DNA from: Acidobacteriota bacterium
GTDB taxonomy: Bacteria; Acidobacteriota; Blastocatellia; Pyrinomonadales; Pyrinomonadaceae
Reading direction: 5' to 3'
Assembly (NCBI GenBank): GCA_020201365.1
Contig: JAIVGV010000341.1
Span: forward strand, 1-8,307
Length of the DNA stretch: 8,307 nt
Positions 1-5,878 of the stretch are shown here, in pieces; position 1 is the stretch's first letter, and each line of letters starts with the position of its first letter. The position numbers and the translations under genes were made by a program. The notes beneath the pieces are model-generated. The model saw nothing but the letters and a program-made list of their open reading frames with translations. It did not search any database and was not told where the DNA came from.

Positions 1-50
1 GTCTCCACCTCCGGCTCGACCGGACGGGCGGCGTCAGGGGAAGACTTCAC
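1..50 (-). CDS. N-terminus of next gvp-operon gene, cut by left edge (possible gvpK)
   Basis: Only 16 codons are visible, starting with GTG at 50 and reading MKSSPDAARPVEPEVE followed by a Thr codon cut after two bases. The start is supported by a GGAG Shine-Dalgarno sequence (complement of 58-61) seven bases upstream, and by its position 23 nt after the stop of the preceding GvpF/L gene, which fits an operon member. The visible residues are a variable, Pro/Glu-rich leader and carry no family signature. GvpK is my guess because gvpK follows gvpL-gvpS in Bacillus and Streptomyces clusters and often has such a variable N-terminus. GvpN or another GvpF/L cannot be excluded. The existence of the gene is fairly likely, its identity is inference. 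Confidence 0.5.
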   Translation of the reverse strand, partial: MKSSPDAARPVEPEVE

Positions 51-73
51 TTGTGTGCTCCGAGCCGCGCGCC

Positions 74-841
74 TCACGCGCGTGCGTTCGTGAAACTGTA
101 AGGCGACCACGCGCCGCTAGTCAAGGAATACAGGTCGCGGCGCTCGGCGCGCGCGCGCCGCAGCAGCTCCCGGTACTCCTCGAGCCGCGCGCGCTCGACG
201 AGGTGCGCCGCCGAGACGACGAGCGCGCCGCGCGGGTTCACTTCAATCCTCGAATCACGCACCGCGCCCGCCACCGCGCCCCCCAGCCACTGCGCGATCT
301 CGTGCGCCCGCGCCGCGCGCACCTCGTCGCCCGCCGCCTCCCGCCGCTTCGCCAGCAGGAACGCCGTGCCCGCGCCCGCCGCAGGCGCGCGAGCGGGAGG
401 CTGACGATCAGCCGGCGGCGATTGCGGATCAGAAGACGCCCGACCATCAGGCGGCGACCGCGGCTCGTCGGGCGACGGCTCGCCCCCGCCTTCCTTCAAG
501 ATCACTTTGACGCTCATCTCCACGCAGCCGCGCACGCGTTCGAGCTGCGCCCTCAACTCCCCGGCGTGCGAGGCGACGTAGCCCGCCAGATTTTCTTCGC
601 CGACGACCGTTCCGAAGCGGAACGGCAGCGGCGTCGCGCGCGCGAGCACGCCGCCGACGACGCGCTCGTGCGCCAAGACGTTCTCGCGCGTGACGGCGAC
701 GGCGTCCCCTTCGAAATCGCTCACGACCGCCGCGATCAGGTCGCGCCAGACGAGACGCGCCGCCTCCCCGCCGATCCCCGCGAGTGCTTCCGTCGAGCCG
801 TCGGCGATCTCGTCGCTCAGGCAGTAGGCGTAAACGTTCAT
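74..841 (-). CDS. Divergent GvpF/GvpL-family gas vesicle protein with Pro-rich linker
   Basis: This is a 255-aa member of the GvpF/GvpL family, accessory proteins that bind GvpA-type subunits during gas-vesicle assembly. Family marks are the N-terminal MNVYAYCLSD strand, PLPFRFGTVV (71-80), EMSVKVILKE (108-117), the GTAFLLAKR helix start (158-166) and the C-terminal GAWSPYSF (243-250), equivalent to the usual GPWPPYNF ending. Between VKV and the FLLAKR helix, where relatives carry a charged helical stretch, residues about 117-157 are a Pro/Ser/Asp/Ala-rich linker with a rough seven-residue periodicity. The ATG at 839-841 is chosen because the conserved strand begins there. The Shine-Dalgarno sequence is weak. 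It lies 69 nt after the GvpS-like gene in the same operon. It is the most divergent of the three GvpF/L copies here, so I give no letter. Confidence 0.88.
   Translation of the reverse strand: MNVYAYCLSDEIADGSTEALAGIGGEAARLVWRDLIAAVVSDFEGDAVAVTRENVLAHERVVGGVLARATPLPFRFGTVVGEENLAGYVASHAGELRAQLERVRGCVEMSVKVILKEGGGEPSPDEPRSPPDGRASSDPQSPPADRQPPARAPAAGAGTAFLLAKRREAAGDEVRAARAHEIAQWLGGAVAGAVRDSRIEVNPRGALVVSAAHLVERARLEEYRELLRRARAERRDLYSLTSGAWSPYSFTNARA
404..449. repeat. Degenerate heptad-type repeat inside the GvpF/L linker
   Basis: On the plus strand, copies ending in ATCA occur as acgatca (404-410), cggatca (425-431) and accatca (443-449), at spacings of 21 and 18 bases. The 10-mer cgatcagccg at 405-414 also occurs at 880-889 in the intergenic repeat downstream of the GvpS-like gene. 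On the coding strand the spacing gives the linker period: Asp residues recur at 125, 132, 138 and 145, and DPQSPPA and DRQPPAR are adjacent imperfect copies. The match is seen directly. A common origin of the two repeat tracts is inference. Confidence 0.45.
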
Positions 842-878
842 CGAAACCGTCGGGCGAGCGCGGCTCCATCAACCGCGC

Positions 879-920
879 GCGATCAGCCGTCAGCGATCAA
901 TCGAAGGCGATCAGTCGTCG
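879..920. repeat. Degenerate 7/14-nt tandem repeat (GCGATCA) between gvpS-like and gvpF/L genes
   Basis: GCGATCA occurs at 879-885, 893-899 and 907-913, exactly 14 bases apart, with degenerate heptads between (gccgtca, atcgaag, gtcgtcg). The phase extends left to tccatca at 865-871. The last exact copy contains the TGA stop of the gvpS-like gene. It looks like a short tandemly repeated repetitive tract of heptanucleotide type and fills most of the 69-nt intergenic gap. Confidence 0.6.
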
Positions 921-1162
921 CCCCCGTGCTCGGTCGCCGCCGCGCCCGCGCGCCGGTTGAGCACGTCGCGCGCCGTCTCGGTCGAAGTCAGCAGGACGTT
1001 CAAGCCGAGGAAGATGAGATCGACGTCGGCGACCGAGATCGTGATCTCGCCCGCGATGACGATGCCGCGGTTGAGCACGTGATCGAGCGTTTCGAGAAGC
1101 GACAGGTCGCTCTGTTCTAGTATGTCGGGGTGCGCGGTCTGCCGCGAAAGTTCGTCCGCCAT
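911..1162 (-). CDS. gvpS: GvpA-superfamily minor gas vesicle protein (GvpS/GvpM/GvpJ-like)
   Basis: This 83-aa protein belongs to the GvpA superfamily, small amphipathic proteins that form or nucleate the gas-vesicle shell. The core runs from about residue 19 to 66: an amphipathic helix (SLLETLDHVLNRG), a beta hairpin (IVIAGEITISVADVDLIF) and a second helix (LGLNVLLTSTETA). The ADVDLI and LxVLLxSxET pattern is closer to GvpS/GvpM (for example the GVDLVYLDLRVLISSVET region of Bacillus GvpS) than to the main shell protein GvpA, which has a W-V-R/SLVGIELL hairpin. It is therefore a minor or nucleating subunit rather than the bulk shell. The ATG at 1160-1162 lies 39 nt after the upstream GvpF/L stop. 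The tail after residue 67 is short and hydrophilic, ending EHGGDD. The exact letter (S, M or J) is uncertain. Confidence 0.85.
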   Translation of the reverse strand: MADELSRQTAHPDILEQSDLSLLETLDHVLNRGIVIAGEITISVADVDLIFLGLNVLLTSTETARDVLNRRAGAAATEHGGDD

Positions 1163-1201
1163 GAAAGTCTTCGTCGGGTCGTGTCCCCGCCGCCTCCGCG
1201 C

Positions 1202-2101
1202 TCACGAGCCCGCGACGAAACTGTAGGCGGGCAGGGGTCCCGCCAGCTCAAGCCGCAGCCCCGCGCCCTCGCGCTCGCGCGCCAGCTCTTCAGCCGCCGC
1301 GCGGAACTCCGCGAAGCGCGCGCGCTCGACGAGGAAGGCGAACTTCGCCGCCAGCTCGCGCCGCTCCGCAGCCTCGGCGCTGCTCACCCTCAGCCGCACG
1401 CCCGCCTCGCTCGCCGCGCCGAGCCGTCGCTCAATCTCTTCGGTCGCGCGTGCCAACTCTTCGCGCGCCTCGTCCGCGCGCCGCGCGTCAACCTGTTTGC
1501 GCAGCAGGTAGGCGCGCCCCGGCGGGAGCGTGGACGCCCGCTCGCTCAACCCCCTGAGCCGCGGGCTCAGCTCCACGATCCGCTCCAACAGCTTCGCGCG
1601 ATCGCAATAGACGTTCACGCCCCACTCTTCCCTGCCGCGCAGCCGCGAGACCGCCGCGCGCAGCTCGTCCCGCCTCCCCGCGAGCATGCGCTCGACGCCC
1701 TCGCGCCGCAAGTAGATCGTGCCGAAGCGCAGCGGCGCTATGCCCGCGCGCCGCGCGAAGTGCTCGACGACGCGCTCGTGCCGCATCGCCCTGACGGCGA
1801 TCCACTCCGGGTCGGCGAGCCGCGCCGTCAGCTTTTCCTCGCCGTAGTCCGACAGCGGGACGGCGCTCGCGACCGCAGCCAACTCTCCCCCGGCGACAAG
1901 TTCGAGCGGCGCGTCCGGCTCGATGGCTTCGGGCAGCCCTTCGCCGAATAAATGTGCAAGCTCTTCGCGCGCGCCGACGCAATAGACGTAGAAGCCGCCC
2001 GCCTCCGCGCCGCCGCGCGTGTCGCCACCACTACTACTCCGCGAGAGGCGACCGCCGCCCTGCGATCCGCCTTCATCTTCCTTGGCGCGACGCGTCGTCA
2101 T
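1202..2101 (-). CDS. gvpL: GvpL/GvpF-family gas vesicle protein (second copy)
   Basis: This 299-aa GvpL/F-family protein is an assembly factor expected to bind GvpA-type subunits in the cytoplasm. After a Gly/Ser/Arg-rich disordered leader (1-36) come FYVYCVGA (37-44), APLRFGTIY (122-130), EWGVNVYCDR (159-168), a GRAYLLRKQ helix (195-203), a long charged helical region (205-275) with AFLVERARF, and the terminal AGPLPAYSFV (287-296). The open frame extends further upstream to 2605 inside the ATPase gene, but the ATG at 2099-2101 is chosen because it overlaps the ATPase stop as ATGA, is preceded by AGAGG ten bases upstream, and leaves a family-like length. By position before the gvpS-like gene it matches gvpL of Bacillus and Streptomyces clusters, but F and L cannot be separated rigorously by eye. 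Confidence 0.92.
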   Translation of the reverse strand: MTTRRAKEDEGGSQGGGRLSRSSSGGDTRGGAEAGGFYVYCVGAREELAHLFGEGLPEAIEPDAPLELVAGGELAAVASAVPLSDYGEEKLTARLADPEWIAVRAMRHERVVEHFARRAGIAPLRFGTIYLRREGVERMLAGRRDELRAAVSRLRGREEWGVNVYCDRAKLLERIVELSPRLRGLSERASTLPPGRAYLLRKQVDARRADEAREELARATEEIERRLGAASEAGVRLRVSSAEAAERRELAAKFAFLVERARFAEFRAAAEELAREREGAGLRLELAGPLPAYSFVAGS

Positions 2102-4386
2102 CTCTTCACAACCTCTCGCCTGCGCTTCGACGCTCCCGCCGCCTGCGCGCTCCCCCTCTTCGTCGCGCTCTTCGCGCTCGCTTTTTTCATCGCGTCGCGC
2201 CCGCCCGACTTTCTCCCCGCGCCTGATTTTTTCTTCACGCCGCCCCCGCGCGACTTCTTCGCCCCGCTCTCTACCGCCGAGCGCGAGCGCGCGGCGTCGC
2301 ACGCCTCGCGCCATGCCGCGAAGTGTTCGCGCAGCGGCGCGACGCCGCGAATCTCCCGCGGCTGCTGCGGCGCGACGTAGAGGCTGACGCCGCGCGCGAA
2401 CCTGCGCCGGAACTCGCTGAGCACGCCGCTCTGCGCGTCGCGACGCTCGCGGCAGAAGTCGCACGAGCGAGCCGCGCGCGCGGGCACGACCGAGTTGACG
2501 AGCAGGCGGCGCATCGGGACTTCGAGGCGTTCGAGCGCGTCGGCGAGCCGCGCGGTCTCTTCGAGGCTCATGCGTTCGGGGATCGCCACGCCGACGAACT
2601 CGCAAGCGGCGGCGTCGGTCAGCAGCGCGATGATCCGCTTGATGCTTTTCGAGAGCGCGATCAACTCTTCCGCGACGCCGCCCGCCTTCACCACGTTCTT
2701 ATACTTGAGCAGCAGCTTGAGGAAGGCGCGCACCCAAGAGAGCGCGACGCCGGGCAATTCGAGGAAGCGCAGGAGGTGCCCGGTCGGCGCCGTGTCGAGC
2801 ACGATCGTGCGGTAGGCGTCGGCGTCGAGCAGATCGGCGATCACGCTGAGCGCCGCGATCTCGTCGATGCCCGGCGGCGCGAGTTCGACCAGCTCGCGCA
2901 TCGCCTCGCGGTCGAACTGCACCTCGAAGCGCGAGCCGCCCGTGAGCGACGCGAACAGCTCGTCCGTCCAGGCGCGGAAGCGCGCCTTCAACTCCTCGAA
3001 GCGCGCGCCCGGATCGATCTCCATCGCGTCGAGATTCCCGACGCCGCCGACCCCGCGCCGCAGCGCGCCGACGTGCTCGCCGAAACAGTCCGAGAGCGAG
3101 TGCGCCGGATCGGTCGAGAAGACGAGCACGCGCCCGCCCGCGTCGTCGCGCGCGAGCGCGAGCGCCGAGGCGCAGGCGGCGGTCGTCTTGCCGACGCCGC
3201 CCTTGCCGCCGAAGATCAGGAGCCGCCGCGGTGCGAGCGCGAAGCCCGCGCCGCCGCCGACTTCTTTCTCTTCCTCACGCACCTTCGCACCTGCGCGCGC
3301 GTAGCCCGGCTGGCGGTCGCCGACTAAAGCCGCGCGCGTGGAGTTCCGTGTCGCGGCGACGAAGTCTTGCGTCGCGCGTGCGAACTTGCGTAGGGCTTCG
3401 AGCCCGCGCACCTCTTCGGCGAAGAGCGGCGCGGCGCGCAGGCTGAGAGCCTTGAAGTCGCGCGCGATGCGCGCGAGCCACGGCTTCTGCGCGGCGGCGC
3501 GGGCGCGGCAGTAGGGGCAGCCCGCGTGAGTGCGCTCGACGCGGTTGACGATCACGTCGGTGACGGGCACGTCCTCGTCGCGGAGCAGCGCGAGGTAGCG
3601 CGCCGTCTCCTCGAACGCCATCGCTTCCGGGATCGTGACGAGCGTGAAGCGCGTGCGCCCGGCGTCGTGGAGCATCTCGCGGACGCGCCCGATCCGCTCG
3701 GTGAGATCGCCGATGAAGAGATCGACCTCGTCGGCGCGCGCGCGCCCGCCCCGCGCGAAGTGCGCGACGATGTAGCGGTGCTTCTCCGCCAAAAGGTCGA
3801 GCGCGCCGATCATGTGCGAGAAGACTTCGGGGAGGCGAAGCAGCCGCGAGGTGTGTCCGGACGGCGCGGTGTCAACGACCACGTGCGAGAACGCACCGGC
3901 GCGGTCGAGCTCGCTCAGCTCGAAGAGAGCCATCACCTCGTCCATGCCGGGCAGCGAGAGCGAGAGCAGCTCGTCTATGTCGCCCTCGTCGAGGAGCGTG
4001 CCGCGCTCGGCGATCTCGGCCAGCACGGGGCGGTGCTCGTCCTTGAACTTTTCGAGCGCCGCGCCCGCGTCCATCTCGTAAGCCGAGAGGCGCGCCGCGC
4101 CGCGCCGCGCGACCTCGGTGAGCCGGTCGCCCACCGGCACGCCGAGGCTGTCCGCGAGCGAGTGCGCCGGATCGGTCGAGAAGAGGAGAATCCGTTCGCC
4201 GCCGCCCGCGCGGTCGAGCAGGCTGAGCGCGTGGGCGGAGGCGGCGGTCGTCTTGCCGACGCCGCCCTTGCCGCCGAAGAGGTGGTAGCGCGGGGGCTGG
4301 AGGTGCGGCGCGGCGTGCGCGCGGGCGTCGTCGGACGGGAGTTCAGGTGCGCCGCGACGCGACGGAGCAGCTCGCCTCTCGCCCAC
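2098..4386 (-). CDS. Tandem ArsA/Get3-family ATPase embedded in gas vesicle operon
   Basis: This 762-aa protein has two ArsA/Get3 (SIMIBI class) ATPase halves. Half 1 has the deviant Walker A FGGKGGVGKTT (37-47), FSTDPAHSL (69-77), VDTAPSGHT (171-179) and CPYC (290-293). Half 2 has GGKGGVGKTT (393-402), STDPAHSL (424-431), DTAPTGH (531-537) and CDFC (642-645). Both signature lysines (K40, K395) and catalytic aspartates are present, so both sites look active. The last 60 residues are a Lys/Arg-rich low-complexity tail. Tandem layout is as in ArsA, but the CxxC pairs resemble the zinc-binding pair of Get3. The GTG at 4386 is backed by GGGGGAG seven bases upstream and lies 3 nt after gvpG; the stop overlaps the next GvpL/F start. 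No arsenic genes are near. A role as chaperone or targeting factor for hydrophobic Gvp subunits is inference. Confidence 0.93.
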   Translation of the reverse strand: MGERRAAPSRRGAPELPSDDARAHAAPHLQPPRYHLFGGKGGVGKTTAASAHALSLLDRAGGGERILLFSTDPAHSLADSLGVPVGDRLTEVARRGAARLSAYEMDAGAALEKFKDEHRPVLAEIAERGTLLDEGDIDELLSLSLPGMDEVMALFELSELDRAGAFSHVVVDTAPSGHTSRLLRLPEVFSHMIGALDLLAEKHRYIVAHFARGGRARADEVDLFIGDLTERIGRVREMLHDAGRTRFTLVTIPEAMAFEETARYLALLRDEDVPVTDVIVNRVERTHAGCPYCRARAAAQKPWLARIARDFKALSLRAAPLFAEEVRGLEALRKFARATQDFVAATRNSTRAALVGDRQPGYARAGAKVREEEKEVGGGAGFALAPRRLLIFGGKGGVGKTTAACASALALARDDAGGRVLVFSTDPAHSLSDCFGEHVGALRRGVGGVGNLDAMEIDPGARFEELKARFRAWTDELFASLTGGSRFEVQFDREAMRELVELAPPGIDEIAALSVIADLLDADAYRTIVLDTAPTGHLLRFLELPGVALSWVRAFLKLLLKYKNVVKAGGVAEELIALSKSIKRIIALLTDAAACEFVGVAIPERMSLEETARLADALERLEVPMRRLLVNSVVPARAARSCDFCRERRDAQSGVLSEFRRRFARGVSLYVAPQQPREIRGVAPLREHFAAWREACDAARSRSAVESGAKKSRGGGVKKKSGAGRKSGGRDAMKKASAKSATKRGSAQAAGASKRRREVVKR

Positions 4387-4400
4387 GGCTTATCTCCCCC
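4387..4400 (-). promoter_or_regulatory. Strong Shine-Dalgarno supporting GTG start of the ArsA/Get3-like gene
   Basis: The complement of 4394-4400 reads GGGGGAG and sits seven bases before the GTG at 4386. It overlaps the end of gvpG (TAA at 4390-4392 is in the spacer). This decides the start, because no in-frame ATG lies between here and the first Walker A motif. Confidence 0.65.
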
Positions 4401-4716
4401 CGCCCGGCTCCCAGAAGTCGCCCTCGTCGCCGCCCGCCTCAACCGTCATGGAGGACGACTCGGCGGTGTGGACTTGGTGGAGCAGATCGAGCTGGCGGGC
4501 GCGGATGACGCGCAGGCGCGCGAACAGCTCGGCCTCCTGCGCGGCAAAGTCCTCCTCGGAAATCTCGTCGAGCTCGAGCCGCATCTGCAGCTCCAGGAGC
4601 TGCTCCTTGATCAGCGTGTCGTCGTTCAGCTCCTGATCTGCCATCTTCTGAATCTGGCTCAGGATGAACTTGAAGCCGTTGACCGGCGCGAGCAGTAGAT
4701 CGTCGATTAGGAACAT
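4390..4716 (-). CDS. gvpG: Gas vesicle protein GvpG
   Basis: This 108-aa protein matches the GvpG family: an N-terminal hydrophobic helix FLIDDLLLAPVNGFKFIL (2-19), then an acidic and glutamine-rich coiled-coil region with QIQKMADQELNDDTLIKEQL (21-40) and the hallmark LDEISEEDFAAQEAELFARL (49-68). GvpG is a small cytoplasmic assembly factor that interacts with GvpF/L and GvpA-type proteins. The frame is open upstream to 4806, but the ATG at 4714-4716 is where the family begins, 49 nt after the upstream gvpF stop. The extra upstream residues would overlap gvpF and are not family-like. The C-terminal extension (about 85-108, Gly/Glu-rich, ending EPGGGR) is a little longer than usual. It is followed after 3 nt by the ATPase gene, suggesting co-translation. 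Confidence 0.93.
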   Translation of the reverse strand: MFLIDDLLLAPVNGFKFILSQIQKMADQELNDDTLIKEQLLELQMRLELDEISEEDFAAQEAELFARLRVIRARQLDLLHQVHTAESSSMTVEAGGDEGDFWEPGGGR

Positions 4717-4765
4717 GGCTTCGGACTTCGCTGTGACTCTCTTCGAGGGGCTCGTCTCGCGCCCC

Positions 4766-5587
4766 CTACTTCGAAATGACTTCGGTCGCGCCCTCGCCGC
4801 GCTCAAGCTTCAAACGGATGTGGACGAAGTTGTAGGGGGGCCAGGGACCCGTGTACTTGAAGGAGAGTTTGGTGTCGTACTTGGCGGCGACCTCCTTGAC
4901 CTTGGCGTCGAACTCGGGCTCGCGGTCGCGCTCGATGAGGAAGGCGGCGTTCATGATCATGCGATCCCCGATGGGCTTGTTGGCGCGCGAGGCGACCGCC
5001 GTGTCGCGCAGCGCCGAATAGACCTCGCGGATGTAGGCGTCAGCCTGATCGGAGAGCGCCGTCTCGATGAGGCGACCGAGCTGCATGCGCGCGAAGTAGG
5101 TCGAGCCGGAAGCGCGCGAAGTGATCTGCTCCTTGAGGTGGCGGATCTCGTCGTTCTCGCGTTCGAGATCGGCGATCACCTGATCGCGATCCCAGTTGAC
5201 CTTCAAGCCGAACTCGACCTTGCCCTCCATCTTGGCGAGCACGTCGCGCAGGGCGTCGTAGGTGCCGCGGATCAGCTCGATGATGTCCTCCTCGGTGCGG
5301 AAGAGCGCGCCGAACGCCATCGGGAGCACGGTGAACTCGCGCATCACGGCCTCGTTCACCTGCTCGTGCGCGAAGACGTTCTCGCGCGTCGGGTCGTAAA
5401 CGACGAGCGGCGTGTTCGAGACGACCGCCGCGAGACCGTTGTGGTGGATCGTATAGACCTCGTCGCCGCGCCCGCCGATGCCCATGGGCCCGAACGAGCG
5501 CGGGGCGTCGGCTTCGATGATGCAGTAAACGTACTTGCCTTCCTGCGTCGTCTCCGAGGGGGGGGCTTCCGTCTCAGCGGTCATCAT
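4766..5587 (-). CDS. gvpF: Gas vesicle protein GvpF/GvpL (canonical copy, first gene of operon)
   Basis: This 273-aa protein is the most canonical of the three GvpF/L copies. A short acidic leader (1-17) is followed by GKYVYCIIEA (17-26), GLAAVVSNTPLVVYDPTREN (51-70), VLPMAFGALF (87-96), VEFGLKVNWDRD (124-135), a charged helical stretch (136-157), STYFARMQLGRL (162-173), NAAFLIERD (213-221) and the ending YTGPWPPYNFVHIRL (245-259). GvpF/L proteins bind GvpA-type subunits and are needed early in gas-vesicle assembly. It begins with two consecutive ATG codons (5585-5587, 5582-5584). The first is preferred because GGAG (complement of 5598-5601) lies ten bases upstream. It is the first gene after a 5' leader and candidate promoter, so it leads this operon. 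The position directly before gvpG suggests the name gvpF. Confidence 0.95.
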   Translation of the reverse strand: MMTAETEAPPSETTQEGKYVYCIIEADAPRSFGPMGIGGRGDEVYTIHHNGLAAVVSNTPLVVYDPTRENVFAHEQVNEAVMREFTVLPMAFGALFRTEEDIIELIRGTYDALRDVLAKMEGKVEFGLKVNWDRDQVIADLERENDEIRHLKEQITSRASGSTYFARMQLGRLIETALSDQADAYIREVYSALRDTAVASRANKPIGDRMIMNAAFLIERDREPEFDAKVKEVAAKYDTKLSFKYTGPWPPYNFVHIRLKLERGEGATEVISK

Positions 5588-5637
5588 CTTTTCTCAACTC
5601 CGTCTCTCGCGCCCGCCGGCTCGAAAATCACCCGCTC

Positions 5638-5660
5638 ACTCCCGGCAGTAGCGCCGGAGT
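5638..5660 (-). promoter_or_regulatory. Leader hairpin ahead of gvpF
   Basis: On the plus strand ACTCCCGGC (5638-5646) and GCCGGAGT (5653-5660) form an 8-bp stem with one bulged C and a 6-base loop. In the gvp transcript it would lie about 50 bases before the start codon. There is no adjacent T run, only a short ATTTTC about ten bases later, so it is more likely a leader structure than a terminator. Function is not known. Confidence 0.35.
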
Positions 5661-5667
5661 CGCAGAC

Positions 5668-5699
5668 CGATCCTGACCGTGCGTGACTGTTAAGGATCG
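5668..5699 (-). promoter_or_regulatory. 7-bp inverted repeat in gvp leader
   Basis: CGATCCT (5668-5674) and AGGATCG (5693-5699) are perfect inverted arms separated by 18 bases. They lie inside the predicted leader between promoter and gvpF. The wide loop argues for a dimeric regulator half-site arrangement or a weak stem. Chance is possible in this base composition. Confidence 0.25.
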
Positions 5700-5763
5700 T
5701 GACGCGCGCGGATCGGGCTCGTTCAGCCGCTGCGCGCTCGCGTAATCCGATAAGGTGGCGAAC

Positions 5764-5793
5764 ATTATCATAGATTGCACGCCCCGTGCGCAA
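5764..5793 (-). promoter_or_regulatory. Candidate sigma-70-type promoter of gvp operon
   Basis: Reading the minus strand, a -35-like TTGCGC (complement of 5788-5793) is followed after 18 bases by GATAAT (complement of 5764-5769), within TATGATAAT. The -10 matches consensus at five of six positions, the -35 at three of six. The AT-rich patch stands out in a GC-rich region. Transcription would start near 5757, giving a leader of about 170 bases before gvpF. Confidence 0.4.
5777..5789. promoter_or_regulatory. Palindrome in the spacer of the candidate gvp promoter
   Basis: GCACG-CCC-CGTGC is a perfect 5-bp inverted repeat with a 3-base centre, lying between the proposed -10 and -35 and touching the -35. 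The position suits an operator that would block or reshape polymerase binding. No regulator gene is in the window. Confidence 0.3.
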
Positions 5794-5878
5794 CGGGATA
5801 GGGCTCGCCAGCGCAGGGGCTTACTTGCCCGCCGGACGGCTCACCGTGACGACCTTTACTTCGGGAACTATTTTCTTG

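Noticed and set aside
879..920. GCGATCA copies as cyanobacterial HIP1 (GCGATCGC) elements.
   Set aside because: None is the full octamer, and the strict 14-base period points to a tandem repeat instead.
2182..2232. Two A6 runs on the coding strand near the end of the ATPase, with the GvpL frame open in the -1 phase: possible programmed frameshift producing an ATPase-GvpL fusion.
   Set aside because: The codon phase (AAA AAA after a G) does not give a canonical slippery heptamer, the runs are too short for polymerase slippage, and the ATGA overlap with a Shine-Dalgarno-like AGAGG explains GvpL expression.
2098..4386. Arsenite efflux ATPase (ArsA) of an arsenic-resistance operon.
   Set aside because: No arsB, arsD, arsR or arsC is nearby, the E. 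coli ArsA metal-binding cysteine pattern is not seen, and the gene is locked into a gvp operon.
53..4698. Several long plus-strand open frames, including 53-1120, 1130-1951, 2323-3327 and 3526-4698.
   Set aside because: They are antisense shadows of clear minus-strand genes, Arg/Ala/Pro-rich as expected from high GC, and match no family I know.
5584..5793. 69-codon minus-strand frame upstream of gvpF.
   Set aside because: It starts with TTG inside the proposed -35, has no Shine-Dalgarno sequence, overlaps the leader hairpins and has no recognisable protein features.
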